Shown here: positions 5,944 to 12,919 of the stretch, in pieces | Layout: each line of letters starts with the position of its first letter | Position numbering within the stretch: position 1 is the first letter of the stretch | Assembly: GCA_027002315.1 (NCBI GenBank) | Contig: JALWZV010000061.1 | Coordinates: 1-12,961, forward strand | DNA: 12,961 nucleotides | Reading direction: 5' to 3' | Origin: Candidatus Roizmanbacteria bacterium | GTDB taxonomy: Bacteria; Patescibacteriota; Microgenomatia; UBA1406; GWC2-37-13 | Translations under genes and position numbers: made by a program | Notes under the pieces: model-generated | What the model was told of the DNA's origin: nothing | Seen by the model: only the letters and a program-made list of their open reading frames with translations | Databases searched by the model: none

Positions 5944-7179
5944 ATGATTAAAAATAATATTATTTACAGTGGTTATCCTGAATGGCGGTTTAATGTTTTG
6001 AAGGCAAAAGGAGACTATATCTGGGATAAGACAGGTAAAAGAATGATTGACTTTACGTCAGGCTGGAATGTTACCAACTTAGGGTGGAATAATCCGGAAA
6101 TATCAGATGCTGTTATCAAACAAATAAAAAAGAGCACTTATGTTCCAATGTGGACAGCTGATGATGTTCAAAACGAGTATGCAAAGTTACTAGTACAATC
6201 ACTTCCAAAAGAACTAAATGTTATTGGTAAAGCCACAGGTGGGACTGAGGCCAATGAAGAGGCAATAAAAACAGCAAGAGCCTACACAAAAAGAAAGAAA
6301 ATAGTTGGTTTTAAAAATGCATATCACGGACAATCATTTGGAACATTAGCGATTGGATTTTTACCTAAATACGTTAAATCAATCTCTCCTCTTGTTGATG
6401 ATTTTATTCAGATAGAATACCCAAAATTATTTGATAATAAAAAAAGTCCCGAAGAAATACTTTATGAGTTCGGCCAAAAATTAGAAAAGATTTTAGTTAA
6501 AGAAGATGTTGCTGCTATTGTGACAGAGGCGGGAATTATTACAGGATGGGGATCAACTTATGTTGCCCCTAAAGGATTTTTGACTTTAGTGAGAAAACTT
6601 ACAAAAAAATATGGAGCATTATTAATTCTTGATGAGGTGGGAACAGGGTTTTCCAGATGTGGAAAGTTGTATGGTATGGAGATTGAGAACGTTGTTCCGG
6701 ATATTGCTACCTTTGCTAAAGGTTCTTCTAATGGTGTAGCGGCGATTGGAACAATGGTAACTACGACTAAGATTGCTGAGAAAACGCATAGGTTAACTAA
6801 TCTTATATCAACGTTTGGGTGGACTTCTGTAGCTTGCGCTGCAGCATTAAAAACCTTACAAATTCATCAAAGGGATAAAATTTGGTTAAAGTCTGCTAAA
6901 GATGGTAAATACTTAATAGAAACCCTTAGAAAAGAGCTTCTAGATGTAAAACAAGTTGCTGATATTAGAGGAATTGGGATGGAGGTTGGGGTATCTTTTA
7001 AAAAAGATAAGATAGTTAATGAAATAGTTCAGAAAGCGGAGGATAATGGTTTGCACATAGTTAGTGATAATGAGAGAAACATTCAATTAATGCCTCCTCT
7101 TACCATCAGTAGAGAGAACTTAAATAAGGGGATAGATATTCTTGTTACGGTTATAAAGAGCTTAGTTAAGAAGACATAA
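5944..7179 (+). CDS. class-III PLP-dependent aminotransferase
   Basis: This is a fold-type I, class-III aminotransferase (the family of acetylornithine, GABA, adenosylmethionine-8-amino-7-oxononanoate and glutamate-1-semialdehyde enzymes). Visible parts are the N-terminal GDYIWDKTGKRMIDFTSG; the phosphate-binding ATGGTEANEEAIKTAR near residue 100; NAYHGQSFGTLA; LLILDEVGTGFSRCGKLYG, whose Asp230 would bind the pyridine nitrogen; and the PLP-lysine segment ATFAKGSSNG with Lys259. The SSNG after the lysine is unlike the usual (L/I)(G/T)GG. Length (411 aa) is normal. Substrate cannot be read from the sequence, and no pathway partners are adjacent. The ATG at 5944 lies 20 nt after tRNA-Gln with only a weak GAAAAG before it, so tRNA and mRNA are probably co-transcribed. 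Confidence 0.88.
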   Translation: MIKNNIIYSGYPEWRFNVLKAKGDYIWDKTGKRMIDFTSGWNVTNLGWNNPEISDAVIKQIKKSTYVPMWTADDVQNEYAKLLVQSLPKELNVIGKATGGTEANEEAIKTARAYTKRKKIVGFKNAYHGQSFGTLAIGFLPKYVKSISPLVDDFIQIEYPKLFDNKKSPEEILYEFGQKLEKILVKEDVAAIVTEAGIITGWGSTYVAPKGFLTLVRKLTKKYGALLILDEVGTGFSRCGKLYGMEIENVVPDIATFAKGSSNGVAAIGTMVTTTKIAEKTHRLTNLISTFGWTSVACAAALKTLQIHQRDKIWLKSAKDGKYLIETLRKELLDVKQVADIRGIGMEVGVSFKKDKIVNEIVQKAEDNGLHIVSDNERNIQLMPPLTISRENLNKGIDILVTVIKSLVKKT

Positions 7180-7203
7180 AAAGCAATAGTTTTTTGATAA
7201 ATA

Positions 7204-8601
7204 ATGATTTTTGAAGAGATAAAAGAGAATAGATTACAAGCATCAAGTGTTAAGGAAGTAATGCAAAAACATCATGTTTTATTTGTTCATGGTTTTGCTC
7301 TAGGCTTTCATCCTGTCCAAAACTCTCTTTTAAATAAAAATGTATCAGCAGGAGATAAGCTTAGATTAATTTTAAGTATGAATCCAACCTTATCTGCTTC
7401 CTCTCTTAAGCCCAACGATAATGGTTTGAACTTATGGTCTCCGTTAGGTGTGGTTTTATCTGATGGAAGTATTAATGCGGCTTTTTCTAATGATGGAGCG
7501 ACAAAGGCAGAGAGTTTAACAACAAGAGCTTCAGCTTCTCAGCCAGTTCCAATTGAAGATGCCATTCTAAGAAGAGGGGTTGGTTATGGAATAACGGGAG
7601 CTCAGTATAATGAGTTTTCAATTTCTAATCCGAAAGTTGGAGCCTTATATATCTCTGTTGATTATCAGAACAAAGAAAGATTAAGGAAACTAGTTTCTGA
7701 CATATCTGATTTGGTTGCTGTATCCGAACAGCTGAAAATTCCTATTTTTATTATATATGAAGGAAGGTTATATAGAAAAAAAGAAGGAGATATTGCTTTT
7801 TCCGATATTCAATCTTTGCTTAATCTGAGTTTAGTTGATGAGGAGTTAAACAGTAATAATTGGAGTGAGATTCAAATAAATGAAGTTGTAAATCTCTCAA
7901 CAAGTTTACCTTCTAGACGTAGAGAGGAAATAGCAGAGGATCTTTTAGGAAAACATATTTTTAACCTACAGCAGTTGGAAAAGAAACTCCCCTTTATTAA
8001 CTATGTAATGGCATACAATCAAGGAAGAGAGACAGCTTTTGTGTTGATGGCGGGTCAGTCTAGATTTGAGGAATGGGTACTAAAACAACCCAGATTTAAT
8101 AAAATTAATATTCAAGATGAATTTTTACAACAAGTTTTACCAGATAGTGATAATTTAAGACTAATAGGGCGGTTTTTTATTGGCGACATGGAAAATACAT
8201 ATATATATGTCGAAGGAGTAGTGTATAGATTTTCTGTTAATCATGCGGACGGTAGTATGTATCTTGATGAATTAAGAGTACAAGATTACACCAGAGGAGG
8301 TATTAATGTTGGCTTTGCAAAAGATAAAATAACACAAGGTATTTCAAGCGTGAGTGAATACATTTCTGCAGTCAAGCAGAGAATTGATGATGTAAGAAAC
8401 AGTGATATGCTTACAGAAACAAAAGAAGACCTAATTAAGCGCTTGAAGTTTTACTTGTACGGAATGATTGAACAAACAAGGTTATGTGATTATCTTCTCC
8501 AAGATATTGATCTCGAAGATTTGGGCGAGTTGCAAGCATTATTGGGAAAAAGAATGAAAGATGATGGATCTATACAGTTAGATGAGAAATCTTTATTGTA
8601 A
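7204..8601 (+). CDS. hypothetical cytoplasmic protein, family not recognised
   Basis: I do not recognise this 465-aa protein. It has no signal peptide or membrane helix, so it is probably cytoplasmic. The N-terminal third looks like a compact alpha/beta domain: HHVLFVHGFALGFHPVQNSL (residues 23-42), KLRLILSMNPTLSASSLKP, LWSPLGVVLSDGSINAAFSN, then a YNEFSISNPKVGALYISVD block. The middle is helical and polar (about 165-260). The C-terminal part has a strand-rich section (LIGRFFIGDMENTYIYVEGVVYRFSV) and a helical end (VSEYISAVKQRIDDVRNS, then LKFYLYGMIEQTRLCDYLL). Glycine, serine and aromatic positions in the first block look conserved-domain-like. VHGF recalls alpha/beta hydrolases, but no GxSxG elbow or ordered triad is present. 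It starts 24 nt after the aminotransferase, without a Shine-Dalgarno, so a shared transcript is likely. Confidence 0.8.
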   Translation: MIFEEIKENRLQASSVKEVMQKHHVLFVHGFALGFHPVQNSLLNKNVSAGDKLRLILSMNPTLSASSLKPNDNGLNLWSPLGVVLSDGSINAAFSNDGATKAESLTTRASASQPVPIEDAILRRGVGYGITGAQYNEFSISNPKVGALYISVDYQNKERLRKLVSDISDLVAVSEQLKIPIFIIYEGRLYRKKEGDIAFSDIQSLLNLSLVDEELNSNNWSEIQINEVVNLSTSLPSRRREEIAEDLLGKHIFNLQQLEKKLPFINYVMAYNQGRETAFVLMAGQSRFEEWVLKQPRFNKINIQDEFLQQVLPDSDNLRLIGRFFIGDMENTYIYVEGVVYRFSVNHADGSMYLDELRVQDYTRGGINVGFAKDKITQGISSVSEYISAVKQRIDDVRNSDMLTETKEDLIKRLKFYLYGMIEQTRLCDYLLQDIDLEDLGELQALLGKRMKDDGSIQLDEKSLL

Positions 8602-8620
8602 TTTATTTTTACTGCGATTG

Positions 8621-8632
8621 GTTAATATTAAC
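8621..8632. repeat. 12-bp perfect palindrome upstream of the nuclease gene
   Basis: GTTAATATTAAC is a perfect 12-bp palindrome in the 66-nt gap between the unrecognised gene and the nuclease gene, 24 nt before the nuclease TATAAT box. A loop-free palindrome suits a dimeric regulator's operator better than a hairpin, but in such AT-rich DNA it may be chance. Confidence 0.3.
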
Positions 8633-8655
8633 AATTTTTGACAATAGAAATCATT

Positions 8656-8661
8656 TATAAT
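8656..8661 (+). promoter_or_regulatory. -10 box of the nuclease gene
   Basis: TATAAT matches the -10 consensus exactly, and the expected start, 7 nt beyond it, falls on the A of the ATG at 8668. A TTGACA at 8638-8643 is only 12 nt upstream, too close to act as its -35. No other -35 is visible at 16-18 nt, so the box stands on its own. Confidence 0.45.
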
Positions 8662-8667
8662 TAAACT

Positions 8668-9432
8668 ATGTACAGAAAAAGAAAGAGGAATGTTTATGTT
8701 CCAGGATCGAAGATTCCGTTTAGAATATCACGTTCTAAGATGAACTTGTTTTTAGAATGCCCCCGCTGTTTTTATTTAGATAGGAGGTTGGGACTAGGTA
8801 GGCCAAGTATGCCGAGTTGGCCTTTGGGGTCAGCTGTTGATCATTTACTTAAAAATGAGTTTGATATTTTAAGAAAACGAGGAGAGAGGCATTCCTTGAT
8901 GAAGAAGTATGGAATAGATGCGATTCCTTTTCAGCACAAGGATCTTACTAAGTGGCGAGACGATATGAGAGCGTATGAAGGCATATGTGTTTTACACAAA
9001 GAAACAAATTTAGAAATCTGTGGAATAGTTGATGATGTGTGGATAAACTCTAAGGGCGAGCTTCACATCGTCGATTACAAATCAACGAGTACATCGAAGC
9101 CAATAACCCTTGATGATGAGTATAAGCAAGGGTATAAAAAGCAAGTTGAGTGGTATCAGTGGATTTTTAAACAAAAAGGTTTTAAGGTCTCAGATATAGC
9201 TTACTTTGTTTATGCAAACGGTTTAAAAGGCGATAAGGTATTTGATGGAAGGTTAGAGTTTTCACTTGAGATTATAAAACACAAAGGTGACACGAGATGG
9301 GTGGAACCGATAATCTTTGATATGAAAAAGTGTTTGGACTCAGATGTGATTCCTGATCCAAGTCCAGATTGTGAGTTTTGCAAGTACAGAGAATTGATTA
9401 AACACGAAGAAACTTATCCCCATTTATTGTAG
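8668..9432 (+). CDS. RecB/Cas4-like PD-(D/E)XK nuclease
   Basis: All elements of the RecB/Cas4 branch of the PD-(D/E)XK superfamily are in order: an opening LSxSKxxxFLxCP-type block (ISRSKMNLFLECPRCFYL), His59 in WPLGSAVDHLL, Asp122 in CGIVDDVWI, the catalytic pair Asp136/Lys138 in HIVDYKST, and a QVEWY motif (Gln159-Tyr163). It should be a metal-dependent DNase acting on DNA ends or single strands. Cys31 and Cys34 at the start and Cys235 and Cys238 (CEFCKYRE) at the end form a CxxC...CxxC set that could hold an Fe-S cluster or zinc. Cas4 and AddB usually have one N-terminal and three C-terminal cysteines. No Cas, helicase or recombination gene is adjacent, so a CRISPR role is not supported. 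Length (254 aa) is near the single-domain size. The very basic N-terminus (MYRKRKRN) may bind DNA. Confidence 0.85.
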   Translation: MYRKRKRNVYVPGSKIPFRISRSKMNLFLECPRCFYLDRRLGLGRPSMPSWPLGSAVDHLLKNEFDILRKRGERHSLMKKYGIDAIPFQHKDLTKWRDDMRAYEGICVLHKETNLEICGIVDDVWINSKGELHIVDYKSTSTSKPITLDDEYKQGYKKQVEWYQWIFKQKGFKVSDIAYFVYANGLKGDKVFDGRLEFSLEIIKHKGDTRWVEPIIFDMKKCLDSDVIPDPSPDCEFCKYRELIKHEETYPHLL

Positions 9433-9443
9433 CAAGAGAACAC

Positions 9444-9472
9444 TTGAAAAATTCTACTCTTTTACGTATTAT
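9444..9472 (+). promoter_or_regulatory. promoter of the DUF3604 surface-protein gene
   Basis: TTGAAA (9444-9449) and TATTAT (9467-9472) are separated by exactly 17 nt, each matching consensus at five of six bases. The expected start, near 9479, is about 3 nt before the ATG at 9482, again nearly leaderless. A TATAAT at 9478-9483 overlaps the ATG; if it were the real -10, translation would have to start later, for example at the ATG at 9542. Confidence 0.55.
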
Positions 9473-9481
9473 TTCTCTATA

Positions 9482-12400
9482 ATGACGTTTCTTGATAATC
9501 TTAAAAATACATTATGGGCTAAGATAAAGTTTAGAGTTAGCATGAAGCTTTTTACTGTTGCAGGAATATTTTGTTTATTACTTTTCGCTGTGTTTGTATT
9601 TATTTTTTTGTTTAATAAGAAAAGATTTTATATCCATACTCGAGCTAGCAATATGACTACTGAAGATTTCTCCATGATTGTTGATGTTGTTGATTACGCC
9701 CAGAAAAGCATTCCTGTTAATACTGTAGTCACTTTAAAGTTTGAATTAACTAATAAAAAGCCTCTTTTTGCAGGAGATGAGTACTGTATAGAGTTTCCCA
9801 TAAATAGAAAAGGAGTATATGATCAAGAAAGGAATGTTTTGTGGGATCAATTACATATTGCTCCAGATACTAAAGAAGATTCTTTAAAATCTAGAGGGGC
9901 TATCAAACTGGTAAATTTTCCTCAATCTACAAGTTGGAAAGAGCATCTTGCTTCGAATGGATTGGTAACTTTGGGTTACTGTATAGAGTTGAAAGCGGGG
10001 GCTTTGAATTCAAATAGTACGATAGTTATTAGCTATACAGGTAAATCTCAAAGATTGATACGACCTTTGCGTTTTAGAGCAAGAGCTAAATCAATGGATG
10101 GTAAAAGTGTGATCTTTAAAGCAGATAACGTTCTTACTTTTACACCTTCAAAACTTTATTCTTTTAATGTCAAACTTCCTTTTGACACTAAAAAGGGAAA
10201 ACCCATTAGTCTTAAGATAGCTGCGTTGGATGAATTTGGAAATAGAAAAATTGATTATGTTGGGACGGTTCATTTAGCCTCTTCTAAACTAATTGAAAAT
10301 CTGCCATCTACGATAACCTTTACAAAGAATAATCAAGGCTACATTGAAATTAGTAATCTGAAAATTAATTCTGTAGGTTTTGTTAGGATTAAAGTCACGG
10401 ATATTGTTAAAAATATAAGTGACTTTAGTAATTTTACCAACGTTCAAGTGAACCCTAAATATTATCGTCTAGTTGGAGACACTCATTTTCATACAGGTTA
10501 TGGTCTTCCAGAACCATTTTTAAAAGTTTCAGGAGACCACATAGGTAACTACGCTTATGGAGATGAGCTTTATGGAGATTATGCATATGATTACGCTGAA
10601 CACAGCAGTCTCCTTGATTTTGTAGTTCACTCTGAACATGTGAGCAATGGAAAGGTCAGTGGTGGTTTTGTTGTTTCTGATCCACAACACCCCGAGTATA
10701 AGTTTGGATATAGTCAAATATTAAACAATCAGTTAGCAGATAAGTATTATAAATCAAATAAGTTTACAACTTTTTATGGTTACGAATGGGGAGGCAATTG
10801 GCATCATCCAGGAGGTGGTCATCATATAATTATAACGTATAATAATGTTACGAGCATTTTTAAGGCTTCAGATAGTAATATAAAAGAGGCATGTACAATT
10901 GACAATCAAGGGGTAACAAGACCATGTTTTACTCGTATTAAACAGTGTAATGTTTCGAATCAGTGTGCTAATACAAGACCTAAATTAATAAACTTTTTAG
11001 AGCAAGAACATGCGGAATTTATAGCAATACCACATTCTATGTACGGTTTTGAGTATGATAATCACCACAAACATGTAATTTCTCATGATCCTGATAGTTT
11101 ACAAGATTATGAGTCTCATGCAATGTTTGATAATTATAATTCTTTTCGTGTTCCCATAGGAGAGATTTATTCATATCATAATGATAGAGATTATAGAGGT
11201 AACGTCAGTAATGCTTTTGGTAATGAAGTTGCTTTTTATCAGTATGGTTGGCACTTGGGTCACAAAATAGGCGTTATTGGTAGCAGTGATAATCATTATG
11301 GAACACCAGGTATGAATAATTTTTCCAATCATATTGAGGAAGATGGAGGATTGGCAGTTGTTTTGTCTTCACAGTCTGTTAATAATAGGGAGAGTGTTTG
11401 GGCTGCTATGGGAGCAAGACATACTTATGGAACATCTGGTTCAAAAATATATCTCGATTTTTCTGCTAATGATTATCCAATGGGTAGTTATTTTCGTACA
11501 AATCAACCACCGAAATTTCATATAAAAGTTGGCGCGACGGAAAAGATAGAAAGAGTACAAATTTTCAAGATTGATAAATTTACAAAATTAGAAGATTCTC
11601 AATGGGACTCATTTATTAATAAACTCGATGATTTTAGCAACTCTCGTAATGATACATATAATGACAGTAACCCTTTCAAGGGTGAAAGCGATACTTATGT
11701 TGTTGACGGTATAGAAGAACATGCAGATTCTTTTAATCACTCACCTTTAGATCAAGGCACTGGTGAAGATGATGAAGATGATGACTCACAAATCTTATAC
11801 GATTACCGTAAAGATTTTGTTTCTCTTATTAAAGATTTTTCTCCCAACAATGCGAGTATAAATTTTAGCAATGATGGTTTGATTTTTGAGACAGAATTTA
11901 TTGATAACAACTTTTCTAAAAGTAGCATGTACTATGTACGGATTGTGCAGAAAGTCAATCATCATTTAAAAAATGGCAAAGGATATGAAGCAGCATGGTC
12001 TAGTCCTATTTGGATTGATTATGGTATAAATTCTGCTCCCAATAGAGAGCCATACTTTAATCATGATCAGTGGGATATACCAGGAAGCACAGTTGTTAAT
12101 AATAAGTATCAGTTAGTTATGAAAGATTGGGATGGAGTTTTCTCTGTTCCAGGCGGACTTGATGAATTACAGATGGTTATAAGTGATAAAATTCCTACGG
12201 ATACGAACGCAAACCATTTGGTGGTTTTATTGCGTTACGGAATGGAAAGAGCAAGTTTCAGATTTGATGCCAAGACGTTAAATTTAAAGTTTATTGCCCA
12301 AGGGAAAAATAATCCTATCAGATTTGTGTTGGATGACAGATTAATAGAAAATGATGAAAAGAAAATCAATATTCCTATACTGAAACATGGTAATAAGGTA

Positions 12401-12814
12401 GGAATGGCGAGTTTCAAGAGGACGGGTATGGAATTCTTTAGAATTGACGCAATGCCTAATTTAGGAGGTGTTTTTGAAACATTAGTTGCGAATTTTAATA
12501 TTAATATTCCTAAATCTGTTGTAGGTGATAATATTAACAAATACAAATTATATGTTAGATTAAAAGATCGCTTTGGATCTTACACTCACTGGGGGTATTT
12601 GAAGTTACGCTTTTATTCTGTAGTTACACCGACCACTACTCCTACTCCTACTTCTGTGCCTATTTTTACACCAACTCCAACACTTACTAATACACCAACT
12701 CCAACTTCTATTTCTGTACCAACACCTACGTTGGAGCCAACGCCTACTCTTACACCTACACAAACACCGATTTCTACACCTACATTTCCTGTAAGACCGA
12801 CATTTGAGTTTTAA
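9482..12814 (+). CDS. membrane-anchored extracellular DUF3604/PHP-type metallohydrolase with Thr-Pro tail
   Basis: An N-terminal helix (about residues 23-44) after a basic stretch makes this a signal-anchored protein with over 1000 residues outside. Residues 50-225 are strand-rich, with Cys102 (EYCIEF) and Cys167 (GYCIEL) as a possible disulfide. Residues 230-325 resemble an invasin-type Ig domain (ALDEFGNRKIDYVGTVHL). The core, about 328-700, matches DUF3604 of the PHP superfamily: GDTHFHT (His335, His337), HSEH (383-386), FYGYEW (Glu435), IPHSM (His518), GEIYSYH, GVIGSSDNHYGTPG (Asp603, His605) and GARHTYGTSGSKIYLDF. These residues would bind metals and catalyse hydrolysis; the substrate is unknown. 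An acidic run (GEDDEDDD, 761-768), a YYVRIVQ...AWSSPIWI strand block and a further beta domain (870-1045) follow. The tail (1049-1110) is Thr/Pro repeats without LPxTG or a second TM. A later start at residue 21 (ATG 9542) is possible. Confidence 0.85.
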   Translation: MTFLDNLKNTLWAKIKFRVSMKLFTVAGIFCLLLFAVFVFIFLFNKKRFYIHTRASNMTTEDFSMIVDVVDYAQKSIPVNTVVTLKFELTNKKPLFAGDEYCIEFPINRKGVYDQERNVLWDQLHIAPDTKEDSLKSRGAIKLVNFPQSTSWKEHLASNGLVTLGYCIELKAGALNSNSTIVISYTGKSQRLIRPLRFRARAKSMDGKSVIFKADNVLTFTPSKLYSFNVKLPFDTKKGKPISLKIAALDEFGNRKIDYVGTVHLASSKLIENLPSTITFTKNNQGYIEISNLKINSVGFVRIKVTDIVKNISDFSNFTNVQVNPKYYRLVGDTHFHTGYGLPEPFLKVSGDHIGNYAYGDELYGDYAYDYAEHSSLLDFVVHSEHVSNGKVSGGFVVSDPQHPEYKFGYSQILNNQLADKYYKSNKFTTFYGYEWGGNWHHPGGGHHIIITYNNVTSIFKASDSNIKEACTIDNQGVTRPCFTRIKQCNVSNQCANTRPKLINFLEQEHAEFIAIPHSMYGFEYDNHHKHVISHDPDSLQDYESHAMFDNYNSFRVPIGEIYSYHNDRDYRGNVSNAFGNEVAFYQYGWHLGHKIGVIGSSDNHYGTPGMNNFSNHIEEDGGLAVVLSSQSVNNRESVWAAMGARHTYGTSGSKIYLDFSANDYPMGSYFRTNQPPKFHIKVGATEKIERVQIFKIDKFTKLEDSQWDSFINKLDDFSNSRNDTYNDSNPFKGESDTYVVDGIEEHADSFNHSPLDQGTGEDDEDDDSQILYDYRKDFVSLIKDFSPNNASINFSNDGLIFETEFIDNNFSKSSMYYVRIVQKVNHHLKNGKGYEAAWSSPIWIDYGINSAPNREPYFNHDQWDIPGSTVVNNKYQLVMKDWDGVFSVPGGLDELQMVISDKIPTDTNANHLVVLLRYGMERASFRFDAKTLNLKFIAQGKNNPIRFVLDDRLIENDEKKINIPILKHGNKVGMASFKRTGMEFFRIDAMPNLGGVFETLVANFNINIPKSVVGDNINKYKLYVRLKDRFGSYTHWGYLKLRFYSVVTPTTTPTPTSVPIFTPTPTLTNTPTPTSISVPTPTLEPTPTLTPTQTPISTPTFPVRPTFEF
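12626..12799 (+). repeat. low-complexity Thr-Pro coding repeat
   Basis: About 58 codons alternate Thr (ACN) and Pro (CCN), with scattered Ser, Val and Leu, giving units such as TPTPTS and TPTPTL. Codons vary in the third base, so it is a protein-level repeat rather than an exact DNA tandem repeat. It encodes an extended, flexible and possibly glycosylated tail. Confidence 0.85.
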
Positions 12815-12821
12815 TATTTTG

Positions 12822-12841
12822 TATTTTTTTATCAAAAAATA
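12822..12841. terminator. AT-only hairpin after the surface-protein gene, weak terminator candidate
   Basis: TATTTTTT (12822-12829), loop TATC, AAAAAATA (12834-12841) forms an 8-bp A/T-only hairpin 8 nt after the stop. It lacks GC pairs and a following T-run on the + strand, so intrinsic termination would be weak. It lies between the surface-protein gene and the next promoter, where a terminator would be expected. Confidence 0.25.
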
Positions 12842-12847
12842 TTTCCC

Positions 12848-12876
12848 TTGACATTATTTAGCAGAGTTGATATTAT
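12848..12876 (+). promoter_or_regulatory. near-consensus promoter of the hrcA-like gene
   Basis: TTGACA (12848-12853), a 17-nt spacer and TATTAT (12871-12876) make the best promoter in the window. The predicted start is near 12883, leaving a 37-nt leader before the ATG at 12920. Its -10 box sits inside the CIRCE-like operator, the expected geometry for repression. Confidence 0.75.
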
Positions 12877-12884
12877 TTTGCTAA
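12858..12884. promoter_or_regulatory. CIRCE-like operator (HrcA binding site)
   Basis: TTAGCAGAG, nine bases, TTTTGCTAA. The known CIRCE element is TTAGCACTC-N9-GAGTGCTAA. The outer six bases of both arms (TTAGCA and TGCTAA) and the 9-9-9 spacing match exactly; the inner three of each arm differ (GAG/TTT instead of CTC/GAG). It covers the -10 box and predicted start site, directly before an ORF beginning like HrcA. Site and gene support each other; divergence of the inner triplets is the main reservation. Confidence 0.65.
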
Positions 12885-12919
12885 TAAGTAAGCAGCAAGA
12901 ATTTTTAATATATAAATAT

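Noticed and set aside
7270..7300. An alpha/beta hydrolase, from the VLFVHGF segment of the 465-aa protein.
   Set aside because: No GxSxG nucleophile elbow or ordered Asp/His follows, and the protein continues with unrelated blocks.
8638..8661. TTGACA and TATAAT as a single promoter before the nuclease gene.
   Set aside because: The spacer is 12 nt, outside the working range; only the TATAAT box is kept as a candidate.
8668..9432. A Cas4 protein and nearby CRISPR system.
   Set aside because: No repeat-spacer array or other cas gene is present in the window, and the cysteine layout differs from Cas4.
12605..12835. A 76-aa minus-strand ORF rich in Cys, Arg and Trp.
   Set aside because: It is the antisense shadow of the Thr-Pro repeat; the odd composition follows from ACN/CCN codons read on the other strand.
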